DNA of 7,169 bases from Treponema sp. (GTDB taxonomy: Bacteria; Spirochaetota; Spirochaetia; Treponematales; Breznakiellaceae): assembly GCA_031278755.1 (NCBI GenBank), contig JAITJV010000271.1:1-7169 (forward strand), read 5' to 3'. Shown here in pieces: positions 1-5,751 of the stretch. The stretch's first letter is position 1. Each line of letters begins with the position of its first letter. Both the position numbers and the translations under genes were made by a program. Under the pieces are notes generated by a model. The model was given only the letters and a program-made list of their open reading frames with translations. It was not told the DNA's origin and ran no database searches.

Positions 1-983
1 GTTTTTTCGCCAATAACATGAACGCGCTTTCCCTTCCCTTCAAGGCCCTGCAGATAGGCAGCGCGTGGCGGGCGGACAAACCGCAGAAAGGGCGCTTCCG
101 TCAGTTTACGCAGTGCGACATCGACATCATAGGCGACGGCAGCAATCTTGCGGAAATAGAACTTGTGTCCGCAACCGCCGGCATGCTCAATGAATTCGGG
201 CTTGGGGATTTTACGGTACGGATCAACGACAGAAGAATTTTAAGGGCCATGGCCGCGGCTTCCGGCTTCCCCGAAGAAAAATACGGCGATGTTTTCATTA
301 TTCTGGATAAACTGGACAAGATAGGCGTAGAGGGCGTCCGCGGCATGCTTTCAGACGCGGGATTTTCCGCCGGAAGCATAGACGCATACTGCGGTTTTTT
401 TTCGGGCGGAAACGCGCCGTCCTGTTCGGAATATCTGGGGGGCAGGCTTAACGGCGTACTGGATGAAAAGGTTGTCAAAAATCTTGATGAAATAATAAGC
501 TGCGCCGGAAAAATAACGGACGGGAGAAAACCGGTATTCGATCCTTCACTTGTAAGGGGAATGTCATATTACACAGGCCCCATTTTTGAGATAGGGCTTG
601 CCGATAAAAGCGAGCTTCCCCTGTCTGTCGCGGGCGGCGGCCGTTACGATGAAATGATAGGCAAATTTACCGGAAGCAGAACGCCGGTTCCCGCCTGCGG
701 ATTTTCAATAGGCCTTGAACGCATCATAGCAATATTAAAAAACAGAAACATTCCCGCGGCAAAAGAATCCACGGTTTACCTTATACCCCCCGATACTGAC
801 CGCAGCAGCCTCGAAACGGTGTTCATCAAGGCAAAAAAGCTGCGTTTGGAGGGGAAACGAGTCATGATCTCCCCAAAAAACAAAAACATAAAACTCCAGA
901 TCGACAAGCTCCTTGAACTTGGTTATACCGAATTTATAGAGCTTACCCCCGCAGGCGGACGGATTCTTAATATAAAGGCATAA
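1..983 (+). CDS. hisS: Histidyl-tRNA synthetase, 5'-truncated by window edge
   Basis: This is a class II aminoacyl-tRNA synthetase that charges tRNA-His with histidine in the cytoplasm. The reading frame (codons from base 3) is open to the left edge, so the Met at base 18 is internal rather than the start; about 325 residues are visible and roughly the first 100 of a usual 420-450 are missing. Seen in order: motif 2 (WRADKPQKGRFRQF, near bases 66-107), the histidine-specific motif LVRGMSYYTG (from base 549), the glycine-rich GGGRYDEM (from base 633), and motif 3 GFSIGLER just before base 725. A short C-terminal anticodon-binding domain of about 80 residues starts near STVYLIPP and runs to the TAA at 981-983. 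The motif 2 wording resembles the HisRS type I associate with Bacteroidetes and spirochaetes, from memory only. No terminator is visible after it. Its closeness to the sugar cluster is probably positional rather than functional. Confidence 0.96.
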   Translation, partial: FFANNMNALSLPFKALQIGSAWRADKPQKGRFRQFTQCDIDIIGDGSNLAEIELVSATAGMLNEFGLGDFTVRINDRRILRAMAAASGFPEEKYGDVFIILDKLDKIGVEGVRGMLSDAGFSAGSIDAYCGFFSGGNAPSCSEYLGGRLNGVLDEKVVKNLDEIISCAGKITDGRKPVFDPSLVRGMSYYTGPIFEIGLADKSELPLSVAGGGRYDEMIGKFTGSRTPVPACGFSIGLERIIAILKNRNIPAAKESTVYLIPPDTDRSSLETVFIKAKKLRLEGKRVMISPKNKNIKLQIDKLLELGYTEFIELTPAGGRILNIKA

Positions 984-997
984 ACACAAGAACACAC

Positions 998-1049
998 AAA
1001 ATATTACTTGAAAAATGAACAAACTCAATGTAAACTTGAAGTATATTTT
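998..1049. repeat. Imperfect inverted repeat with nested direct repeat upstream of binding-protein gene
   Basis: AAAATATTACTT (998-1009) and AAGTATATTTT (1039-1049) are inverted copies differing by one extra T in the left arm. Within the same stretch ACTTGAA occurs twice in direct orientation, at 1006-1012 and 1034-1040, 28 bp apart. The elements overlap the candidate -35 and -10 boxes, where a repressor or activator site might lie. The stretch is AT-rich, so chance similarity is a real alternative. As an RNA hairpin it would be weak, with a loop of about 29 nt, so I do not call it a terminator. Confidence 0.3.
1008..1036 (+). promoter_or_regulatory. Candidate sigma70 promoter for the fucoside cluster
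   Basis: TTGAAA at 1008-1013 (5 of 6 match to the -35 consensus) is separated by 17 bp from TAAACT at 1031-1036 (4 of 6 match to the -10 consensus). Transcription would begin near 1043, giving a leader of about 25 nt before the ATG at 1068. The surrounding gap is strongly AT-rich compared with the flanking genes. TATATT at 1042-1047 looks more like a -10 box but has no suitable -35 partner. This is pattern matching only; read-through from hisS is also possible because no terminator is visible. Confidence 0.45.
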
Positions 1050-1054
1050 TTAAT

Positions 1055-1060
1055 GAGGAG
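1055..1060 (+). promoter_or_regulatory. Ribosome binding site fixing the binding-protein start
   Basis: GAGGAG lies 7 nt before the ATG at 1068. This spacing selects that ATG over in-frame upstream starts (TTG at 1008 or the ATG at 1053), and it places a basic MKRK stretch directly before a hydrophobic core and a lipobox cysteine, as expected for a signal peptide. Confidence 0.8.
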
Positions 1061-1067
1061 AAAATTC

Positions 1068-2372
1068 ATGAAAAGAAAATTGGGCTTATGTTTTGTGGGG
1101 GCAATATGTCTTTTGTTCACCGCTGCGGCCTTTCTCGGTTGTTCCAAAGCGGACGGATCATCGGACAAAGTTTCCATCCGTATCATGACCCGCTGGTCGG
1201 ACGATGCGCCCTATTCCAAATTCTGGCGATCAAAGATTGAGGAATTTAGCAAGACGAATGCCGACGGGATAACCGTTGTTGATGAATCCCTTTCTGATGA
1301 AGCGGCTTTCCTTGACAAGCTTCGCTCTTCCATTGCCACGGGCAATCAGCCTGAAATCTTTATCGAGTACGGCGGTTCCCGTATTATCGATTATGTTGAA
1401 GCGGGAATTTTGCTGGATGTACAGCCTTATCTGGACGCCGATCCCGCGTGGCGCGATTCTTTCCTTGACGATCTTTTTGACAAATGGCATTTTGCGGATT
1501 ATCCCGGAACCTTCGGCGTTCCTACGCAGTTCTACGCGGTGTTCCTTTTCTACAACAAGAAGATCCTCGCCGACGCAGGCTTTACCGCTCCTCCCGAAAG
1601 TATTGATGAATGGCGCCGCATGTGCGACGTCCTGCTCGCCAAAGGACAGCAGGCCATGACTCTGGGTGAAAAGGACAACTGGCGGGGCGGCCATTTCGTC
1701 AACAACCTCGTGATGAAAAGTTACGGGGCGCAGGGGGTTATAGATATTTCCAACCGGACCATGAATTACGACGATCCCCGCATGATTGATCTTTTTGCCA
1801 TCGTCAAGGAATTCAACGAGAAGGGATACTTTGGCCCCAATGCGGTGGGCGTTGATGCAGGCACCGAAGATGCGGATTTCCTTAGCAACAAGATCGCCAT
1901 GCGCTTTATTGGTTCCTGGTTTATTCCCCAGATCGTTTCCGATTATCAGGGCGACATCAACAACGTGGGAGTTGCGCGTTTCCCCTATATCAATCCCAGG
2001 TTCAAGGATTCCTATCAGGGCGGAACCGCCGAGGCTTATTCCATTTCCAGGCGTGATAAAACCAACGACGCGTCGATCAAAGTGGTTAAGTATCTGACCA
2101 ATTCCGATTACTGGGCCGAAGCGGAAAGGTACAATCAGGGCGGTCTTTATGTCAGCAAGTTCAATTCGCTGCCTGATACTAAAATCGATCCTGTTACAAT
2201 CGCGGCCAAGGCGCTTCTTGTTGAAGCGAAAGAATTCCGCGACGATATTCAGACCTACGATCCGGAAAGCCACATGCTTGATACGGCCCGCGCGGCCATT
2301 CAGGGTCTTTTTATCGGCAATACCCCCGAACAGGCGGCCCGTGAAATTGTCAGTAAAGAACAGATAAAATAG
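1068..2372 (+). CDS. Sugar-binding lipoprotein of a CUT1-type ABC importer (extracellular solute-binding protein family 1)
   Basis: This is the substrate-capturing component of an ABC carbohydrate importer, predicted to be lipid-anchored outside the cytoplasmic membrane. The product is 434 residues, typical for the family. Residues 1-25 form a lipoprotein signal: basic MKRK, a hydrophobic core, then FLGC with Cys25 as the acylated residue; Phe at -3 is a loose lipobox of the kind tolerated in spirochaetes. The mature part has the family pattern: an N-terminal lobe with IRIMTRWSD, the segment FGVPTQFYAVFLFYNKK (residues 149-165), DEWRRMCDVLLAKG, and the lobe-crossing MRFIGSWF (GSW at 282-284). 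It is first in the cluster, followed by a 107-bp gap holding a hairpin, then the two permeases. Substrate is not readable from the sequence; a fucose-containing oligosaccharide is inferred from the two fucosidases downstream. The family call is firm, the ligand is not. Confidence 0.93.
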   Translation: MKRKLGLCFVGAICLLFTAAAFLGCSKADGSSDKVSIRIMTRWSDDAPYSKFWRSKIEEFSKTNADGITVVDESLSDEAAFLDKLRSSIATGNQPEIFIEYGGSRIIDYVEAGILLDVQPYLDADPAWRDSFLDDLFDKWHFADYPGTFGVPTQFYAVFLFYNKKILADAGFTAPPESIDEWRRMCDVLLAKGQQAMTLGEKDNWRGGHFVNNLVMKSYGAQGVIDISNRTMNYDDPRMIDLFAIVKEFNEKGYFGPNAVGVDAGTEDADFLSNKIAMRFIGSWFIPQIVSDYQGDINNVGVARFPYINPRFKDSYQGGTAEAYSISRRDKTNDASIKVVKYLTNSDYWAEAERYNQGGLYVSKFNSLPDTKIDPVTIAAKALLVEAKEFRDDIQTYDPESHMLDTARAAIQGLFIGNTPEQAAREIVSKEQIK

Positions 2373-2420
2373 GAAAACCGCTGAAATCCCGTCCCGGGTT
2401 TTAAGGTTTCTCTTATACGG

Positions 2421-2447
2421 GAGGAAGGACGCCGCCCTTCCTCTTTT
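2421..2447 (+). terminator. Hairpin with U-run, probable intra-operon attenuator
   Basis: GAGGAAGG (2421-2428) and CCTTCCTC (2436-2443) form a perfect 8-bp stem with a 7-nt loop (ACGCCGC), extendable by two G-U pairs at the base and followed directly by TTTTCT. It lies 48 nt after the binding-protein stop and about 33 nt before the first permease start. The form is that of an intrinsic terminator with a short U-tract. Between a binding protein and its permeases, such a hairpin usually acts as a partial terminator or a 3' mRNA stabiliser that raises binding-protein output over permeases. A weaker preceding pairing of AAAACC (2374-2379) with GGTTTT (2397-2402) is also possible. Confidence 0.7.
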
Positions 2448-2479
2448 CTAATCTGACGGCTTGTACGGAAGGAGTCCCA

Positions 2480-3367
2480 ATGCTTAAAGATGCCGGCCAA
2501 AGAAAGGAATTATTTTTCTCGATCCTTTTTCTGTTGCCCGCTTTGGCGATATTTGCCGTGCTGCTCTTGAATCCAATCGTACAGGCCATTTATCAATCCT
2601 TTTTCATCTGGAAAGGCATAGCCGGCGCGCCCATGGTTTGGACGGGCTTAAACAATTACATTGCGGTATTAAAGGACCACCTGTTTTGGCTGAGCATGCG
2701 GAATTCGGTTATCTTTATGATAGGCGGTTTTGTTGTACTTATGCCGCTTTCGTTTATTCTTGCCATGATCATCACTTCGGGAATCAGGGGGACGCGTTTT
2801 TACAAGACGGCGTTTTTCATGCCGGTCATGCTCCCCATCACGGCGGTGGGGCTTATGTGGGTGTATATACTGGAACCCAACTGGGGGCTTATCAATACCG
2901 CGCTGAAATGGGCCAACAAGATGGAATGGGCGCGCAACTGGCTGGGGACTTCTACGTTGAATGTCGTCGTCGTGGTGCTGGTTAACGAATGGATATACGC
3001 GGGCCTTAACATGCTGATTTTTGCCGCGGGCCTTATCGCCATAGATCATACGCTTTACGAAGCCGCCGAAATTGACGGCGCTTCACGGTGGCAGCGGCTC
3101 TGCCGTATTACCCTGCCCCTTACAAAAGAGTCGTTCAAAATTTTTTCCGTTATGTGCGTTACAGGATGCCTTAAGACGTTTGACCTTATTTATGCAATGA
3201 CAAAAGGCGGCCCGAATCATACATCGGAAACACCGGTTAGTTTTCTTTATGCGCAGGCCTTTAGTTACCGTAACTTCGGCGTCGGCAACGCAGTCGGAAC
3301 TATCCTTCTGATTCTGGGCGTGGCGCTGAGCCTGGCGATTAACAAAATTATTACCAGCGAAAATTAA
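2480..3367 (+). CDS. ABC sugar importer permease, MalF/UgpA-like
   Basis: This is one of two membrane subunits forming the translocation channel of a CUT1-family importer. At 295 residues it is the usual size. The ATG at 2480 has AAGGAG (2469-2474) 5 nt upstream. Six hydrophobic segments can be seen, at about residues 11-32, 75-98, 108-131, 160-186, 219-240 and 267-291, and the short hydrophilic N-terminus suits a cytoplasmic start. The ATPase-docking EAA loop is clear: EAAEIDGASRW from residue 194, followed by the TLPL that ends this motif. The LNPIVQAIYQSF segment and the DLIYAMTKGGP stretch after the EAA loop are typical of the MalF/UgpA/LacF side of the pair. The gene stops 9 bp before the next permease, and its TAA overlaps that gene's Shine-Dalgarno, indicating translational coupling. 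Specificity cannot be read from the sequence. Confidence 0.95.
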   Translation: MLKDAGQRKELFFSILFLLPALAIFAVLLLNPIVQAIYQSFFIWKGIAGAPMVWTGLNNYIAVLKDHLFWLSMRNSVIFMIGGFVVLMPLSFILAMIITSGIRGTRFYKTAFFMPVMLPITAVGLMWVYILEPNWGLINTALKWANKMEWARNWLGTSTLNVVVVVLVNEWIYAGLNMLIFAAGLIAIDHTLYEAAEIDGASRWQRLCRITLPLTKESFKIFSVMCVTGCLKTFDLIYAMTKGGPNHTSETPVSFLYAQAFSYRNFGVGNAVGTILLILGVALSLAINKIITSEN

Positions 3368-3373
3368 GGAGGT
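3366..3373 (+). promoter_or_regulatory. Strong Shine-Dalgarno overlapping the upstream stop and selecting a GTG start
   Basis: AAGGAGGT overlaps the TAA of the first permease (3365-3367) and sits 3 nt before the GTG at 3377. It is a near-full match to the 16S anti-Shine-Dalgarno. The overlap implies ribosome hand-over between the two permeases, helping to keep them in equal amounts, and it supports the GTG over later in-frame starts. Confidence 0.8.
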
Positions 3374-3376
3374 CCT

Positions 3377-4225
3377 GTGAACAGCGCTGTAAGCAAACAC
3401 GGATCGGCGAGGGGCCGTCCCGCGGCACTGTATATTTTCGCCGTGGTCTGGTCCGTTATTACCATAATTCCCCTGTTTACCACGATCCTTTCTTCGTTTA
3501 AATCAAATCCTGAAATTTACAGCAACATGCTCAAACTGCCTGAAAAGTGGCTCTTTCAGAATTATTACGACGCCCTTTTCGGCGCCCGGATTCTTTTTGG
3601 CGTGATCAATTCACTGCTCCTCGGGCTTGGTACTACCGTAGTAGTCGTGACGGTTTCCATGTTTGCTTCCTATATTTTTTCGCGGAAGAAATATTTCTTT
3701 ATAAAGCCGCTGTACCTGCTTTTTCTTACGGGGCTTATGCTGCCCGTACATACCGCCATCATTCCCCTTTCCAAAATTGCGGCGGGGATCAGGCTGACCA
3801 ACAATTACTTCTACCTGATTCTGGTCTATTCGGCTTTTCAGCTTCCACAGGCCGTCTTTCTTGCAACGGGATACATAAACACCATCAGCCGGGAACTTGA
3901 TGAAGCGGCAAAAATAGACGGGTGCAGCATATTCGGCATCATTTGCCGGGTGATCTTTCCTGTCTCAACGCCCATCATTTCAACAGTAGCGGTGTTAAGT
4001 TTTATATACGGGTACAGTGAATTGATATTTTCTATAATATTGCTGACGGATAAAACCAAATTTCCTGTTTCACGATCCCTTATGTTCTTTACCGGCGAAC
4101 GGGTTACCCGTATGGGGCCGGTGTTTGCCGCCATTATCGTGGCGGTGATCCCCATGGTCATTCTCTACCTTGTGTTCCATGAGAAAGTACAGAGCGGAAT
4201 GGTTTCAGGGGCGGTTAAAGGATAA
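3377..4225 (+). CDS. ABC sugar importer permease, MalG/UgpE-like
   Basis: This is the second membrane subunit of the importer, pairing with the preceding permease. The product is 282 residues, normal for MalG/UgpE/LacG proteins, and starts at a GTG. Six hydrophobic segments lie at about residues 15-37, 70-100, 110-131, 143-166, 197-222 and 249-270. The EAA loop reads ELDEAAKIDGCS, with Glu176 first, followed by RVIFPVSTP, matching the motif that docks on the ATPase. The segment after TM1 (SSFKSNPEIYSN, then LPEKW) is typical of this subunit class. The protein ends in SGMVSGAVKG, the usual 'V-G-KG' tail of these permeases. Nine bp separate it from the first fucosidase. No ATPase gene follows, so the importer must use one encoded elsewhere, as many CUT1 systems do with a shared MsmX/UgpC-type ATPase. 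Confidence 0.95.
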   Translation: MNSAVSKHGSARGRPAALYIFAVVWSVITIIPLFTTILSSFKSNPEIYSNMLKLPEKWLFQNYYDALFGARILFGVINSLLLGLGTTVVVVTVSMFASYIFSRKKYFFIKPLYLLFLTGLMLPVHTAIIPLSKIAAGIRLTNNYFYLILVYSAFQLPQAVFLATGYINTISRELDEAAKIDGCSIFGIICRVIFPVSTPIISTVAVLSFIYGYSELIFSIILLTDKTKFPVSRSLMFFTGERVTRMGPVFAAIIVAVIPMVILYLVFHEKVQSGMVSGAVKG

Positions 4226-4234
4226 GGGGCGGAC

Positions 4235-5710
4235 ATGGACAAACAAGAAATGCTGAAACAAATTGACAACGTTATCGCTGCGGGACCGTTTAAGGATACC
4301 TGGGAATCTCTCTGCGCCTATACGCCGCCGGAATGGTACGCGGGGGCCAAATTCGGCATTTTTATCCACTGGGGAGTTTACTCGGTTCCCGCGTTCGGCA
4401 GTGAATGGTATCCCCGCAATATGTATGTGCAGGGTTCCCCCGAATACGAACACCATCTTAAAACATACGGAAAGCACAAGGAATTCGGCTACAAGGATTT
4501 TATTCCGCGGTTCAAGGCGGAAAAATTTGATCCTGCCGAGTGGATGGATCTGTTTAAAAAATCAGGGGCGAAGTACATCATGCCTGTCGCCGAACATCAT
4601 GACGGTTTTGCCATGTACGACTGTAGTTTTTCCAAATGGAACAGCGTCCACATGGGGCCGAAGCGGGACGTTGTGGGAGAATTAAAGCGGGAAGCGGACA
4701 GGGCGGGAATTGTTTTTTCCGTTTCTTTTCACCGGGCGGAGCATTGCTGGTTTTTTAACGGCGGCTGCAAATATGAATCCGATGTTACCGATTCGGCCTA
4801 TGAAGATTTTTATGAAAAACAGCAGACCGATGTGTTGGGCGAAAATACCCACGATATTTACTCCGCGCCTCCGGGCAGGGAGCACTGCGAAGACTGGCTT
4901 GTAAGGATCTGCGAACTTGCAGATACATATCAGCCGCAGATCGTCTGGTTTGACTGGTGGATTCACAATACAGGCTGGAAGCCGTACCTTAAAAAATTTG
5001 CCGCGTATTATTACAACCGCGCCAGGAGCTGGGGTAAAGGGGTTGCCATTAATTACAAGTACAATGCCTATGTCTACGGTTCGGCCGTGTTTGATGTTGA
5101 GCGCGGCCAGCTTGCGGAAATACGCCCGCGGCTCTGGCAGACCGATACGGCGGCCGCAAAAAATTCCTGGGGATATACCGAAAACAACGATTTCAAAAAC
5201 CCTGTGGATATTGTGTGCGATCTGGTTGATATTGTCAGCAAGAACGGCGTGCTGCTCCTCAACATAGGCCCAAGGCCCGATGGTTCCATCACCGGTGAAG
5301 ACAGACGCATCCTTCTTTCGGTAGGCGAATGGCTTGATAAAAACGGCGAAGGAATATACGACACGACGTACTGGCAGCAATTCGGGGAAGGCCCCACAAA
5401 GATAATTGAAGGCGCGTTCAAGGATGTTGAGCGGGAGCCGTTTACGCCGCAGGATTTCCGCTTCACCTATAAAAACGGCGTCCTCTACGCCTTTGTGATG
5501 AAGTTTCCCAAAGACGGAAAGATCGCCGTTCCGTCGCTGGGATCAGGTTTAGCCGCGGTTGGAACCGGAGCCTTTGACATTGTGTCGGTGCGGCTCCTTG
5601 GATATTCAAACAGGGTTTCTTTTGCAAGGGACCGCAGCGCCCTTTCCATTACGGTGGAAGGTTCCATACAGACGGAATATCCTGTAGGATTTGCCATTCA
5701 GTTGAATTAG
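4235..5710 (+). CDS. Alpha-L-fucosidase, glycoside hydrolase family 29 (first of two)
   Basis: This is a retaining exo-acting enzyme predicted to release L-fucose from the non-reducing ends of glycans. The product is 491 residues with no signal peptide, so probably cytoplasmic. A TIM-barrel catalytic domain spans about residues 30-385, with a C-terminal beta-sandwich-like region of about 100 residues. Family motifs: KFGIFIHWGVYSVP (His45), EHHDGFAMY (His121, His122), PKRDVVGELK, and IVWFDWW with Asp240 as the likely nucleophile. The best acid/base candidate is Glu289 in DVERGQ, followed by SWGY and LLLNIGP (Asn343). The region between nucleophile and SWGY (WQTDTA, no 'WE' motif) differs clearly from the next gene's product. 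The ATG at 4235 has a modest AAGGGG 5 nt before it. Adjacency to the importer suggests it acts on imported fucosides. Family assignment is firm; linkage specificity is unknown. Confidence 0.94.
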   Translation: MDKQEMLKQIDNVIAAGPFKDTWESLCAYTPPEWYAGAKFGIFIHWGVYSVPAFGSEWYPRNMYVQGSPEYEHHLKTYGKHKEFGYKDFIPRFKAEKFDPAEWMDLFKKSGAKYIMPVAEHHDGFAMYDCSFSKWNSVHMGPKRDVVGELKREADRAGIVFSVSFHRAEHCWFFNGGCKYESDVTDSAYEDFYEKQQTDVLGENTHDIYSAPPGREHCEDWLVRICELADTYQPQIVWFDWWIHNTGWKPYLKKFAAYYYNRARSWGKGVAINYKYNAYVYGSAVFDVERGQLAEIRPRLWQTDTAAAKNSWGYTENNDFKNPVDIVCDLVDIVSKNGVLLLNIGPRPDGSITGEDRRILLSVGEWLDKNGEGIYDTTYWQQFGEGPTKIIEGAFKDVEREPFTPQDFRFTYKNGVLYAFVMKFPKDGKIAVPSLGSGLAAVGTGAFDIVSVRLLGYSNRVSFARDRSALSITVEGSIQTEYPVGFAIQLN

Positions 5711-5740
5711 AGTTCGGAAAACAGATTTGCCGGACAAGTC

Positions 5741-5745
5741 AGGAG
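5741..5745 (+). promoter_or_regulatory. Ribosome binding site selecting the GTG start of the second fucosidase
   Basis: AGGAG lies 6 nt before the GTG at 5752. The next in-frame Met is about 40 codons later and would remove the fucose-binding HWG motif at residues 19-21, so the GTG is the real start. The 41-bp gap to the preceding gene contains no convincing promoter or terminator, consistent with co-transcription. Confidence 0.75.
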
Positions 5746-5751
5746 ATTATC

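Noticed and set aside
18..20. ATG at base 18 as start of hisS
   Set aside because: The frame is open to the window edge, and the residues before and after it read as continuous HisRS sequence leading into motif 2; the first third of the enzyme would otherwise be missing.
735..1028. Minus-strand open frame covering the hisS end and the intergenic gap
   Set aside because: It overlaps the anticodon-binding domain of HisRS; the Cys- and Phe-rich translation looks like noise from an antisense frame.
1030..1043. CcpA/LacI-like site starting TGTAAAC upstream of the binding-protein gene
   Set aside because: Only the left half matches the catabolite-response consensus; the central CG and the right half do not.
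984..1067. Intrinsic terminator for hisS formed by the AT-rich inverted repeat
   Set aside because: The stem would be AT-only apart from one or two pairs and the loop is about 29 nt, so it would be unstable, although Ts follow the right arm.
1230..2273. Long open frame (347 codons) on the minus strand inside the binding-protein gene
   Set aside because: The plus-strand frame encodes a clear solute-binding lipoprotein. The antisense translation has no recognisable domain and is a by-product of codon bias in the third position.
4682..5380. Open frame of 232 codons on the minus strand inside the first fucosidase
   Set aside because: It lies wholly opposite conserved GH29 sequence including the nucleophile region, has no ribosome binding site I can recognise, and its translation resembles no family.
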